A stretch of DNA of 64,000 nucleotides from Salinimicrobium catena (GCF_900102915.1 NZ_FNGG01000002.1:1-64000); one strand, 5' to 3'; positions 1 to 9,214 are shown, counted from the first letter of the stretch. Notes: generated by a model from the sequence alone, not told the origin. Numbers and translations: made by a program.

Positions 1-1613
1 ACAGAAGCAGTATCCTCACATCCGTTCTCCCCTGTAATTGTAACCGAATAAGTGTCTGGTTCAGTTACTGTAATGGAAGGATCGGTAGATCCGTTACTCC
101 ACAGGTAAGTGAAGTTTCCATCTGCAGTTGAAGCGGAAGCATCCAGGGTCACTGAAGTCACATCACAGGTCAAAGTTTCATTTCCTGTTATGGTAGCCAC
201 CGCAGGAGTCATATTTTCTATTACTGTTACTGTAGCGGTATCACTACAGCCACTATTGGTATCGGTTACTGTTACAGAATAGTCACCGGCCGCTGTAACA
301 TTGATTGTCTGGGAAGTTGCTCCCGTACTCCAGGAGTAAGAAGCAGTACCCTGTACAGTTGATCCTCCTGCATCTAAAGTAATAGATGGATTTGCACAGG
401 TCAGTAGTTCGTTACCTGAAATATTTGCTGTAACGGTTGCAAGTTTATCTACGATGACTTCGGCCTGAGTAGAGCAACCTGTGGCATCGTTTACCGATAC
501 CGTATATGAGCCTTCGGACAAATCACTAAAATTCCCGTTGTCCTGGAAGTTAACGCCATCAATGCTATACTCATAAGGAGGAGTTCCGCTTCCATTGATT
601 CCGCTGGCTGTAGCGGTGAAAGAACCGCCGGTGCCGTCACAGGCTACCGGAGTTACGTTTGTGAATTGGACTTCAAGAGCTGTAACGGTAATATTAAAAG
701 AGCAGGTTTTTTGTTTAACTTCCCCACTGGGTGAGGTATATGTGGCTACATACTGCAGGTCATGTGATCCTACAGGGTAGAATCCTTGTTGTGGTGCCGT
801 AACTGTGAAATCTATACCGCCGGTACAGCCATCATCATAGAGCATCCCATTTACGGCAATAAGGGTGTCCCCTGTATTGGCATTAGAGGGTTTATCCTTT
901 AACGGATCGTAGGTGAACACATATTTCAGTCTGTAAATACCACTAGTAGTGTTAGGAGTATTAAAAATATATCGTTTTTGGTTTTCTGTAACGGTAATCG
1001 CATCTCCTGCTGAAATTTCATTTCCGTTTAGGTCTACCAGAAACAGTTCAATTGTATAACTATAGTCTTCATTTCCTTTTGGCGCCTTATAATTTAAATC
1101 AAAAGAAGTTTGTGAACCGGGATTGAGCATTAAAAATGGAGTAACTACTTTAGATTTCTGGTCACCGTCAGTATCTACTCCTGAAAATAATTTAATATGT
1201 CCTCCATTTCCTCCTACCCTGGAAATGAAATTAAATTCCCAGCATTCTTCTGTTAATAGTTGCTCATTAAGTTCAAACAGCATTTGGAAATTTCCTTCAC
1301 TCCCGTTGTTAGTACAGGTTTGGGTCACAACCGGGTTTTCCCAGGAAACATACGCACCCAAAACGCCATTTTCATCATAATTGTTGGCACAGACAATTTG
1401 ATCTCCCGGGCAACTGTCAAAAGTGATACAGTCATCTCCTTCAATAGTACCTGAAGTCTGTGCGTTCACAGCAAAAGAAGCTGTAAATAAGAAGCTCATC
1501 AGGATGCCAAATCCTGATGGTTTTGAATTTTCCCAAAGCTTCCCCGGGTGAAAAGTTGTTTTCACGTTTTTAAGGGGGAGGAAAATTTTAGCTAGAGTAG
1601 TTTTCCAAATCAT
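1..1613 (-). CDS. Large secreted repeat adhesin, HYR/SprB-like (C-terminal part outside window)
   Basis: Open reading frame on the minus strand from an ATG at 1613, running off the left edge without a stop; about 537 residues are visible. The N-terminus has a long positively charged leader and then a hydrophobic stretch ending in FAVNAQ near residue 52, a probable Sec signal peptide. Residues about 265-310 resemble a HYR domain (GFYPVGSHDLQYVAT). Residues about 310-385 resemble an SprB repeat (PPYEYSIDG, LSEGSYTVSVNDATGC). From 386 on there are two Ig/PKD-like units sharing the patterns LTC..., LDA..S and YSVT(V/I)T. Such proteins are usually type IX-secreted surface adhesins, but the C-terminal sorting domain cannot be seen. 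An internal ATG at 1499 is possible but would leave almost no n-region. Confidence 0.85.
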   Translation of the reverse strand, partial: MIWKTTLAKIFLPLKNVKTTFHPGKLWENSKPSGFGILMSFLFTASFAVNAQTSGTIEGDDCITFDSCPGDQIVCANNYDENGVLGAYVSWENPVVTQTCTNNGSEGNFQMLFELNEQLLTEECWEFNFISRVGGNGGHIKLFSGVDTDGDQKSKVVTPFLMLNPGSQTSFDLNYKAPKGNEDYSYTIELFLVDLNGNEISAGDAITVTENQKRYIFNTPNTTSGIYRLKYVFTYDPLKDKPSNANTGDTLIAVNGMLYDDGCTGGIDFTVTAPQQGFYPVGSHDLQYVATYTSPSGEVKQKTCSFNITVTALEVQFTNVTPVACDGTGGSFTATASGINGSGTPPYEYSIDGVNFQDNGNFSDLSEGSYTVSVNDATGCSTQAEVIVDKLATVTANISGNELLTCANPSITLDAGGSTVQGTASYSWSTGATSQTINVTAAGDYSVTVTDTNSGCSDTATVTVIENMTPAVATITGNETLTCDVTSVTLDASASTADGNFTYLWSNGSTDPSITVTEPDTYSVTITGENGCEDTAS

Positions 1614-2169
1614 AGTCGAAAATGTTTTGAATTACAATGACCTTCCTCAATTTTAAAAGGGAAAAAACATCAAAAGGTGACTGCTCAATTTTTTGTTGGT
1701 TTTTTGGTTAAGTTCATATTATCCGCAGGGAAGGATAATCTGAAGACATTCTTTGTTTTCTTACAAAATCCACTAGATATTTGGGGGGTAGTGGGGCAAT
1801 TCTGGCAAAGGTTTTTGAACCTTCTGCAAAGTAAAATTAGCGCTTAAATCTGTTAAAAAAAGAAAATTCAAATCTTTTAGATGTAGTGTGAGGTTTAACG
1901 GACAAAATACACATTAACAGTTCGTTAAGACTAGTATTTTGGCATAAAATTTTAGGTTTTTAACAATATTATAGACAGAAAATTTTGGGCTGTTTAGAAG
2001 GAATTCCTTACAGGATGTTGAGGGATCTTTAACTGATTCTTTACTGTTTTTTTGATGGGATACTGAGCCGAAATTGATTAACTGAAAAAATCAATTCTTA
2101 CAAATATTTTCAGCTCCTTATAGAGGTAATAAATTTCAGAAATTGTAAGAATTCCTGTAAATTGGCAAT
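1614..2169. other. Gene-free AT-rich intergenic region
   Basis: Divergent gap between the adhesin gene (minus) and pdxH (plus). I found no ORF of note, no convincing hairpin and no TAnnTTTG promoter element in either direction. Its length and AT content would suit regulation of the large adhesin gene, but nothing specific is visible. Confidence 0.5.
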
Positions 2170-2814
2170 ATGAAAAACAAGCTTCACGACTACAGAAAAT
2201 TGTACCAAAAGCACCAGTTGCTTGAGGACGAACTCCCCTCAGATCCGTTCGAACTTTTTCACTACTGGATAAGAGAAACTGAAACAAATAAAGAAGTAGA
2301 AGAGATCAACACCATGACTGTTTCCACAGTCGGTCTTGACGGATTTCCTAAATCAAGGGTGGTCCTTTTAAAGGAATATGATATGGAAGGCTTTGTCTTC
2401 TATACGAACTACCTTTCAGAAAAAGGAAAATCGATCTCTGAAAATCCTAAAGTTTGCCTTTCTTTCTTTTGGCCAACCTCAGAACGACAGGTGATCATAA
2501 AAGGAATAGCGCAAAAAACTTCCGAAGAAGAGGCTCAGGAATATTTTCAGTCCCGGCCCCGGGGCAGCCAGTTAGGAGCATGGGCTTCAGCTCAAAGCTC
2601 CATCATCCCATCCAGGGAATTCCTTAAAAAACGCCTGGAGAAATTGGAAGCTGAATATGAGGGAAAGGAGGTGCCCAAACCACCTTATTGGGGAGGTTAC
2701 AAGGTAATTCCCCTGGAATTCGAGTACTGGCAGGGCAGGCCTAACAGGCTTCACGACAGGATCTACTACAGCAAAGAAAATGATAATTGGAAGATGGACC
2801 GCTTAGCACCTTGA
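2170..2814 (+). CDS. pdxH: Pyridoxamine/pyridoxine 5'-phosphate oxidase
   Basis: Cytoplasmic FMN enzyme that oxidises pyridoxamine- or pyridoxine-5'-phosphate to pyridoxal 5'-phosphate (PLP), the last step of de novo synthesis and salvage. The 214 residues match the usual family length. Visible family signatures are SRVVLLKEY (62-70) and the C-terminal RLHDR (193-197) in the PLP/FMN site. The split-barrel start DPFELFHYWI is also typical. The stop lies 2 nt before sixA, so pdxH may be read together with the sixA-ppk1-ppx genes. PLP-dependent enzymes elsewhere in the window (threonine aldolase, cysteine-synthase-like and SPT-like genes) would use its product. Confidence 0.95.
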   Translation: MKNKLHDYRKLYQKHQLLEDELPSDPFELFHYWIRETETNKEVEEINTMTVSTVGLDGFPKSRVVLLKEYDMEGFVFYTNYLSEKGKSISENPKVCLSFFWPTSERQVIIKGIAQKTSEEEAQEYFQSRPRGSQLGAWASAQSSIIPSREFLKKRLEKLEAEYEGKEVPKPPYWGGYKVIPLEFEYWQGRPNRLHDRIYYSKENDNWKMDRLAP

Positions 2815-2816
2815 TC

Positions 2817-3302
2817 ATGAAAAGACTTATTTTAGTAAGACATGGAAAATCCTCCTGGAAAGAAAACCTGCCCGATGACCAGCGGCCCCTTAAAAAAAGA
2901 GGTTTTAAAGATGCTGATCTTGTGACAAAGGCTTACGTGGCTACCAGGGATGAACCTCTTATCCTTTGGAGCAGTTACGCGGTAAGGGCGCTAACCACTG
3001 CGAAGATCTTTAAAGATAAGCTCAACATTAGCGATGGTGATTTCCATGTCAAGAAAGAGCTTTACACCTTCAACGGCTCCCAATTGTTAAAGACCATCCA
3101 AACCTGTGATGATTCTGTTGAAAACCTGATGGTCTTTGGTCATAATCCAGCCATGACCAGTGTGGTTAATCATTTGGGAGATCAGGAATTTGATAATATC
3201 CCTACCACAGGTCTTACTGTTCTTGAATTTGAAACCGACTCCTGGAAAAACCTCAAAGACGGAAAAACAATCTTATATTTATTTCCGAAGAACTTAAGGT
3301 AA
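2817..3302 (+). CDS. sixA: SixA-like histidine phosphatase
   Basis: Phosphoglycerate-mutase-superfamily phosphatase of 161 residues. The catalytic RHG is at residues 8-10 (LVRHGKSSW) and a second histidine lies in FGHNPAMTS near residue 109. I chose ATG 2817 because the RHG motif then sits at the normal distance from the start; an upstream ATG at 2787 overlaps pdxH and adds residues outside the fold. SixA of E. coli dephosphorylates phosphohistidine proteins. Here it precedes ppk1 by 3 nt, so a link to phosphohistidine or phosphate metabolism is inferred from position only. Confidence 0.88.
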   Translation: MKRLILVRHGKSSWKENLPDDQRPLKKRGFKDADLVTKAYVATRDEPLILWSSYAVRALTTAKIFKDKLNISDGDFHVKKELYTFNGSQLLKTIQTCDDSVENLMVFGHNPAMTSVVNHLGDQEFDNIPTTGLTVLEFETDSWKNLKDGKTILYLFPKNLR

Positions 3303-3305
3303 TCT

Positions 3306-5402
3306 ATGGAAGAAAATCAGTATATCAACAGGGAACTAAGCTGGTTGCAATTTAATGCGCGTGTTTTACAGGAAGCTGCAGATAAGACCGTTCCGCTGAT
3401 AGAGCGACTGCGCTTTCTCGGGATCTTTTCCAATAACCTTGATGAGTTCTTTAAAGTACGATATGCCACGATCAAACGCATAGATCTCGCCGGAAAGGGA
3501 GGTAAAAGCGTCTTGGGGGGGATCAAGGCCAACAAACTGCTGGAGGAGATCACCCAGATAGTGATCGATCAGCAAAGCGAAAGTCTCAGCATCCTGGATT
3601 CCATTCAGAATAAACTGAAGGATCACAATATTTACATCATCAATGAAAAGCAGGTGCCTAAATCGCAGCAGGCATTTTTGAAGAACTTCTTTCTACAAAA
3701 GGTGAGTCCGGCCCTGGTGACCATTATCCTTAATGATCTTCCCGAAATTCCGAGGTTGAAAGACAGTGCGGCTTACCTGGCGGTGAAGATGATCATGAAA
3801 GAACCGGCTCCCAAAAAAGGAAATTCTCCGCTGGTCAACAAACCCCTGAAAGAGAAGAAATATGTGCTTATTGAGATACCAAGGAGCATAGAACGCTTTG
3901 TGGTGTTGCCAAAGGAAGGTGAAAAACAATATGTAATACTTCTGGATGATTTAATAAGGTTTCACCTGCATTCCATTTTCAATATTTTCGAGTACGAGAG
4001 CATTACAGCCCATATGATCAAGATAACCAGGGATGCAGAACTGGATATTGACAGTGACCTGAGCAAATCTTTCATTGAAAAGATCTCGGCGAGCGTTAAG
4101 GAAAGGATAGAGGGTGAACCGGTGCGGTTCGTGTATGACATGAACATTGAGCAGGATACGCTGCAGTACCTGATGCGTAAAATGGAAATCGACGCAACAG
4201 ACAGTATCATTCCGGGCGGGAGGTATCACAACCGCCGTGATTATATGAATTTTCCCAGTCTTGGGAGTGAAGAATTGCTGTACAAACCATACGAGCCCTT
4301 AGCGATGCCGGGGCTCGTACTACAGGGCAGCCTTTTCAAAGGCATAGCCGAAAAGGACTTTCTACTGCACACCCCTTACCAGTCCTTTTCCTATACCGTA
4401 AAATTTTTAAGGGAAGCAGCTCTTGATCCTGCAGTTAAGACTATAAAGATCACGATTTACCGTCTGGCCAAGATCTCCCACATAGCCAGCTCATTGATAA
4501 ATGCTGTCAAAAACGGCAAAAAAGTTACGGTGCAGATCGAACTAAGGGCACGCTTTGATGAAGTGGCCAATATTAACTATGCCGAACAGATGCAGCAAGA
4601 AGGCGTAAACCTTATTTTTGGAGTAAAAGGCCTAAAGGTGCATTGTAAAGCCTGCGTGGTAGAGCGGCTGGAACAGGGCAAGATCAAAAGATACGGATTC
4701 ATAAGCACCGGTAATTTCAATGAATCTACCGCCAGGGTGTATACAGATCTTACACTCTTTACCAGCGACCAGGAAATCCTAAAAGAGGTGAACAAGGTGT
4801 TTGACTTCTTTGAAGTTAACTACAAGGTTAGCAGGTATAAACATTTGATCGTTTCACCCCACTATACCCGAACCGCCTTGATCAAGCTCATTTCTACTGA
4901 AATTGAGAACGCCACAGCGGGAAAACCGGCAGGAATAAGATTGAAGCTGAACAGCCTTTCAGATTTTGCGCTTATTGATAAATTGTATGAAGCCAGCAGG
5001 GCAGGGGTGAAAATTAAGCTGATAGTTCGCGGAATATGTTGCCTTATACCGGGAGTGGAGGGCATGAGTGAAAATATCCAGATAATAAGTATCGTTGATA
5101 AATACCTGGAGCACCCCAGGATCTTTATTTTTGAAAATGCCGGGAAACCGAAGGTGTACATTTCTTCGGCAGACTGGATGACCCGTAATCTTGATTACCG
5201 GGTAGAAGTGAGTTGTCCTATTTACGACAGTGATATACAAAAAGAGATCATCGAGACCTTTGAGATCTGCTGGAGTGATAATGTAAAGGCCCGAGTATTG
5301 TCTATTAAACAGGACAATGCATACCGCAGGAACAACAAGCCTCAGTTAAGGTCCCAGTTCGCTCTATATGATTACTATTTAAAGAAACTTGAAAAAGAAT
5401 AA
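3306..5402 (+). CDS. ppk1: Polyphosphate kinase 1
   Basis: Makes inorganic polyphosphate from ATP through a phosphohistidine intermediate. The 698 residues match PPK1 length. The N-terminal domain begins with the characteristic YINRELSWLQFNARVLQEA. The two phospholipase-D-like catalytic parts carry KVHCKA, with the likely phosphorylated His near 446, and EHPRIFIFEN, with the second His near 603. ARFDE and STGNFNESTAR are further family motifs. It starts 3 nt after sixA and ends 3 nt before the Ppx/GppA gene, so synthesis and breakdown of polyP are encoded together. Confidence 0.96.
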   Translation: MEENQYINRELSWLQFNARVLQEAADKTVPLIERLRFLGIFSNNLDEFFKVRYATIKRIDLAGKGGKSVLGGIKANKLLEEITQIVIDQQSESLSILDSIQNKLKDHNIYIINEKQVPKSQQAFLKNFFLQKVSPALVTIILNDLPEIPRLKDSAAYLAVKMIMKEPAPKKGNSPLVNKPLKEKKYVLIEIPRSIERFVVLPKEGEKQYVILLDDLIRFHLHSIFNIFEYESITAHMIKITRDAELDIDSDLSKSFIEKISASVKERIEGEPVRFVYDMNIEQDTLQYLMRKMEIDATDSIIPGGRYHNRRDYMNFPSLGSEELLYKPYEPLAMPGLVLQGSLFKGIAEKDFLLHTPYQSFSYTVKFLREAALDPAVKTIKITIYRLAKISHIASSLINAVKNGKKVTVQIELRARFDEVANINYAEQMQQEGVNLIFGVKGLKVHCKACVVERLEQGKIKRYGFISTGNFNESTARVYTDLTLFTSDQEILKEVNKVFDFFEVNYKVSRYKHLIVSPHYTRTALIKLISTEIENATAGKPAGIRLKLNSLSDFALIDKLYEASRAGVKIKLIVRGICCLIPGVEGMSENIQIISIVDKYLEHPRIFIFENAGKPKVYISSADWMTRNLDYRVEVSCPIYDSDIQKEIIETFEICWSDNVKARVLSIKQDNAYRRNNKPQLRSQFALYDYYLKKLEKE

Positions 5403-5405
5403 GAT

Positions 5406-6314
5406 TTGATCGTTCAGAAGAAATATGCCGCCATAGATATAGGTTCCAATGCCGTGAGACTGCTCATTTCTACTATTACGGAACAGGAAGGTAGAGACCC
5501 GATGTTCAAGAAAACTTCTCTTGTGCGGGTGCCAATCAGGCTTGGGGCTGATGTTTTCCTATCAAAGGCGATTTCTGAAGAGAATATCAGGAGGATGATC
5601 GATACGATGCAGGCTTTTAAACTGTTGATGCGCTCCCATAAGATCGAAAAATTCAGGGCCTGTGCGACCTCGGCTATGAGGGAATCTGAAAACGGGGAAG
5701 CTGTAGCTCAAAAGATCAAAGAATTGACCGGTATCGAGATCGATATCATTGACGGAAAGGATGAGGCGGCCATTATCGCCGCGACCGACCTTCATGCTCT
5801 TATTCAGACAGATAAGACCTATCTCTATGTCGATGTAGGTGGTGGTAGTACAGAATTTACCCTGTACTCTAACGGCAAAACCATCACATCACGATCTTTT
5901 AAGCTGGGAACAGTTCGGCTGTTAAACAAGATGGTTCCTGAAAGTGTGTGGAATGAAGTGGAAGACTGGATCAAAAAGGTAACTAAAGAATACACGAAAA
6001 TTGACCTTATCGGGTCAGGTGGAAACATCAATAACATCTTTAAAAGCAGCGGAAAGGCAAATGGAAAACCTCTTAGCTTTCTGTACCTGAGTTCTTATTA
6101 TCAGTTACTACAATCCTTGACATACGAGGAACGGATCACAGAGCTCAACCTTAATCAGGACCGGGCCGATGTTATCGTGCCGGCCGCTAAGATCTATCTC
6201 TCTGCCATGAAATGGACCAGGGCCCGCAGAATATACGTGCCAAAGATCGGACTGTCAGATGGTATCATCAGGTCACTTTACCAGGAAAGCAAGGAAGAGG
6301 CTAGCCGTGCATAG
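5406..6314 (+). CDS. ppx: Ppx/GppA family exopolyphosphatase
   Basis: Actin-like ATPase-fold phosphatase expected to hydrolyse polyphosphate and/or pppGpp. Phosphate-binding motifs are visible: AIDIGSNAVRLLIS at the N-terminus, VDVGGGSTEF near residue 142 and IGSGGNINN near 203. At 302 residues it is the short two-domain form, without the C-terminal HD domain of E. coli Ppx. The start is TTG at 5406, because no ATG or GTG gives a complete first motif. It follows ppk1 directly. Its last 14 nt overlap the 3' end of the convergent miaE-like gene. Confidence 0.9.
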   Translation: MIVQKKYAAIDIGSNAVRLLISTITEQEGRDPMFKKTSLVRVPIRLGADVFLSKAISEENIRRMIDTMQAFKLLMRSHKIEKFRACATSAMRESENGEAVAQKIKELTGIEIDIIDGKDEAAIIAATDLHALIQTDKTYLYVDVGGGSTEFTLYSNGKTITSRSFKLGTVRLLNKMVPESVWNEVEDWIKKVTKEYTKIDLIGSGGNINNIFKSSGKANGKPLSFLYLSSYYQLLQSLTYEERITELNLNQDRADVIVPAAKIYLSAMKWTRARRIYVPKIGLSDGIIRSLYQESKEEASRA

Positions 6315-6882
6315 TCTCGGACTTCCCAAGGTCTTTCATGATCTCTGCTTCGAACTCCAGTAGGTCCTGCCATTTTTTATCCACCTCCTTACGGTCACCA
6401 TATTTTCGGGCGAAGTTGAGGAACATGGTGTAATGGTTGGCTTCACTCACCATCAGGCTTCGGTAAAAATTGGCCAGTTCCTTATCCTCCAGATTTTCTG
6501 AAAGCAGCCTGAACCTTTCGCAGCTTCTGGCTTCAATTAGCGCGGCGTAAAGTAACCGGTGAATAAGATTGGTGATCCTGCTGCCTCCTTTTGGGAAAAA
6601 GGTCATCAGTTTTACCACATAATCATCGCGCCTGTCTCTTCCAAGAGTGTAGCCCCTTGCCAGGATCTTGTCGTGCACCATTTTGAAATGGCTCATTTCT
6701 TCTTTGGCGAGAGCGGTCATTGCCGTGACCAGTTCAGAATATTCAGGATGGGTTACGATCAGTGAGATCGCCGTTGATGCTGCCTTTTGTTCACAGTAGG
6801 CATGATCTGTAAGGATCTCCTCAATGTTCTTTTCTACAATGTTCACCCATCTTGGGTCTGTCGGTAATTTTAGTCCAAGCAT
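6301..6882 (-). CDS. miaE: MiaE-like tRNA-(2-methylthio-N6-dimethylallyl)adenosine hydroxylase
   Basis: Ferritin-like diiron protein of 193 residues. Iron ligands are recognisable as E-x-x-H in KEEMSHF (near 82), E in EARSCERF and E-x-x-H in SEANHYTMF. MiaE hydroxylates the isopentenyl side chain of modified adenosine 37 in tRNAs that read codons starting with U. The family call rests on this helix pattern and on the opening LGLKLPTDPRWVNI. It lies 3 nt downstream of dnaX and is probably co-transcribed from the dnaX promoter. Confidence 0.85.
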   Translation of the reverse strand: MLGLKLPTDPRWVNIVEKNIEEILTDHAYCEQKAASTAISLIVTHPEYSELVTAMTALAKEEMSHFKMVHDKILARGYTLGRDRRDDYVVKLMTFFPKGGSRITNLIHRLLYAALIEARSCERFRLLSENLEDKELANFYRSLMVSEANHYTMFLNFARKYGDRKEVDKKWQDLLEFEAEIMKDLGKSETMHG

Positions 6883-6885
6883 GTC

Positions 6886-8739
6886 TTAAATATCTAGATC
6901 AAATGTGGCTCGTAGCTTTTCTAAAAGCGGATTTTTCTCCTGCAGTTTTTGAAATTTCTCAATGGGCGTAAAAGCGAATTTTTTCTCCGCCTTTTCATTT
7001 ACCTTTACCTTAAGCTGAATGTGAGTGTTCTGAAGTTTGTCCTTTAAGAATCCCATTAAATAATACTGTACCCGCTCCAGTTCTAATTTCATGGTCTCGT
7101 TTGGCAGTTCGATGCAAATATCCTTTCCCTTCAGCACCGGGGTATCTGTCTGCATGATCGAAGCGAGGATCTTTTCCCCTTTTTCGATCTGCTGGGCAGC
7201 GAATTCCTGCCAGGCCTCCTGCATTTCCTTCTCGGTGAACTCGCCGTTCTTTTCGATCACCTGTTCTTTTTGAGCCTCCCTTTTCTGTGCTTCCAGCTCT
7301 TTTTTCTTCTGAATGCTTTTTAGAGAAAGCCCGGAAACTTTCTTCTTGGTGATCCTGTTTTCCGTTTCTGCGGAAGGTCCACTTGTTTGCGTTACTTCTG
7401 AAGTTGGAGAGGAAGCCGGCTCTTTTTCCGCTTCAGGAGAAGGGGAAGATATATCAGGTTCCGGTTCTTTTACTGCCGTTTCCGGGGCGCAATTTTCTGA
7501 GGTCGCGCTGCCTTTTTGGGGAAGCTGGGCTTCCTGCGGCGGGGCCGAGGCTCCTTTTCCGTATTCATTACTGGTGATCACCTCCTTCTCCTTGGGTGAC
7601 AATTTCATAGCCGGGGTAGGTACCGGGGGCTGTGAAAAATGGGAGGGAGGGATTATGAACGAATTATCGTTTTTTTTTTCTCCGCCAAAAGTGACAGAGG
7701 CAAGCTGCATCAGGCATAGCTCCACCAATAGTCTTTGGTTGCGGCTGCTCTTGTACTGCAGGTCACATTCGTTGGCCAGCTCTATTCCCTTCAGTAGAAA
7801 TTGGGCCGAAGCCTTTTGGGCCTGCTCGTAATATTGGGCTTTGGTATTATCTCCCACTTCCAGCAGGTTGATGGTCTTCGGATTCTGGCAAACCAGCAGG
7901 TTCCTGAAGTGCGAGGCAAGGCCGGCAATAAAATGATGTCCGTCAAAGCCAAGTGACAGGATCTCATTGTACTGCAAAAGCAGCTGGGGAATGTCATTTT
8001 GGAGGATAAGATCGGTCGCGGTCAAATAAGTATCATAATCCAGCACGTTCAGGTTTTCGGTCACTGCCTGCCGGGTGAGCTCTTTTCCGCTGAAGCTCAC
8101 TACGCGGTCATAGATAGAGAGCGCGTCCCTCATCGCTCCATCGGCTTTCTGGGCTATGATATGCAGGGCGTCATCTTCTGCGCTCACACCTTCCTGTTGG
8201 GCGATATACGCAAGATATTCCTTTGCGTCTTGCACGGTGATCCTCTTGAAATCGAAGATCTGGCAACGACTCAAAATAGTAGGAATGATCTTGTGCTTCT
8301 CTGTAGTTGCAAGGATGAATATGGCATGTTTTGGCGGTTCCTCAAGGGTCTTTAAAAAAGCATTAAAGGCCGCCTGCGAGAGCATGTGCACCTCATCAAT
8401 GATATACACCTTATATTTTCCAACCTGCGGGGGTATCCTTACCTGGTCTATAAGATTCCTTATGTCATCAACAGAGTTGTTGGACGCGGCATCGAGTTCA
8501 AAAATATTGAACGCGAAATCCTCATTTGGATCCTGACTCTCTTCCTGGTTGATCTTCTTCGCCAGGATCCTGGCGCAGGTGGTCTTTCCAACCCCTCGAG
8601 GACCGGTAAAAAGAAGGGCCTGGGCAAGGTGGTTGTGTTCAATGGCATTTAGCAGCGTGTTGGTTATAGCTTGTTGGCCCACCACATCCTTAAAAGTCTG
8701 GGGGCGATACTTTCTGGCCGATACTACAAAATGTTCCAT
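6886..8739 (-). CDS. dnaX: DNA polymerase III subunit gamma/tau
   Basis: Clamp-loader ATPase of 617 residues. The Walker A motif is TGPRGVGKTT (near 45-54), Walker B is IIDEVHML and sensor 1 is ATTEKHKI. A Pro/Ser/Glu-rich linker (about 375-470) leads to a tau-type C-terminal domain. The segment between TTCARILAKK and FELDAASNNSVDDIR lacks the four-cysteine zinc module found in E. coli DnaX; the region is acidic instead and has no Cys. The gene reads into miaE. A TATATTTG element (CAAATATA on the plus strand, 8757-8764) gives a very short leader. Confidence 0.96.
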   Translation of the reverse strand: MEHFVVSARKYRPQTFKDVVGQQAITNTLLNAIEHNHLAQALLFTGPRGVGKTTCARILAKKINQEESQDPNEDFAFNIFELDAASNNSVDDIRNLIDQVRIPPQVGKYKVYIIDEVHMLSQAAFNAFLKTLEEPPKHAIFILATTEKHKIIPTILSRCQIFDFKRITVQDAKEYLAYIAQQEGVSAEDDALHIIAQKADGAMRDALSIYDRVVSFSGKELTRQAVTENLNVLDYDTYLTATDLILQNDIPQLLLQYNEILSLGFDGHHFIAGLASHFRNLLVCQNPKTINLLEVGDNTKAQYYEQAQKASAQFLLKGIELANECDLQYKSSRNQRLLVELCLMQLASVTFGGEKKNDNSFIIPPSHFSQPPVPTPAMKLSPKEKEVITSNEYGKGASAPPQEAQLPQKGSATSENCAPETAVKEPEPDISSPSPEAEKEPASSPTSEVTQTSGPSAETENRITKKKVSGLSLKSIQKKKELEAQKREAQKEQVIEKNGEFTEKEMQEAWQEFAAQQIEKGEKILASIMQTDTPVLKGKDICIELPNETMKLELERVQYYLMGFLKDKLQNTHIQLKVKVNEKAEKKFAFTPIEKFQKLQEKNPLLEKLRATFDLDI

Positions 8740-8756
8740 TGAGAAAATTTAAAAGA

Positions 8757-8764
8757 CAAATATA
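8757..8764 (-). promoter_or_regulatory. Promoter -7 element for dnaX
   Basis: Reads TATATTTG on the minus strand, matching the Bacteroidota -7 consensus TAnnTTTG. With the spacing seen at rnpB, transcription would start near 8751, leaving a leader of about 12 nt. No clear -33 TTTG was seen. Confidence 0.45.
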
Positions 8765-8886
8765 AAAATACAAAACCGAAAGGGGGAGGAATTCCTTCCT
8801 TTTTATCCACAGCTAAGTGTTCACATGTGGCATGGTTTTTAATCTGAATATTGATGAAAAAATAGAACAAAAGTACTTTTTCTAAG

Positions 8887-8894
8887 TACCTTTG
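8887..8894 (+). promoter_or_regulatory. Promoter -7 element of rnpB
   Basis: TACCTTTG, matching TAnnTTTG, ends 5 nt before the first base of the RNase P RNA helix P1. Because the RNA end is fixed by structure, this calibrates the element-to-start distance for the other promoters in the window. No clear -33 TTTG is present. Confidence 0.65.
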
Positions 8895-8899
8895 TCGGT

Positions 8900-9214
8900 A
8901 AGCAGACCGCCTTATCGCTCTGAATTATTTTGGAGAGGAAAGTCCGGACACCACAGGGCAGCATAGTGGGTAACACCCATCACCTCCTTTTGGGAGGGAG
9001 GACAAGTGCAACAGAAAGAATGTACAGGTAATGCTGTAGTGAAATCAGGTAAACTCTATGCGGTGCAATGCCATGTATACCGGCTGTTAAGGATCGCCCG
9101 TCCGTTGCCGGAGGGTAGGCAGCTAAAGGTCTTTGGTAACAAAGGCTTCAGATAAATGATAAGGGCTCTGGTCTTTCGGGATCAGAGAACAGAATCCGGC
9201 TTACAGGTCTGCTT
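8900..9214 (+). ncRNA. rnpB: RNase P RNA component (bacterial class A)
   Basis: Catalytic RNA that trims tRNA 5' leaders. Helix P1 is a perfect 9-bp pair, AAGCAGACC (8900-8908) with GGTCTGCTT (9206-9214). The conserved P4 strands are GAGGAAAGTCCGGAC (8935-8949) and ACAGAATCCGGCTTA (9189-9203). The J-region sequences GTAAACTCTATGCGG and AGATAAATGATA are present. The length of 315 nt fits a class A RNA. A short T-run follows P1 at 9213-9217. The gene has its own promoter and stands between dnaX (minus) and the P-type ATPase gene (plus). Confidence 0.96.

Noticed and set aside
7313-7831. 172-codon ORF on the plus strand inside dnaX
   Set aside because: Antisense shadow of the dnaX linker region; composition is Ser/Gly/Phe-rich and shows no family motif.
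8869-8880. AAAAGTACTTTT palindrome upstream of rnpB as an operator
   Set aside because: Simple AT-rich palindrome in AT-rich sequence; no second copy or other support.
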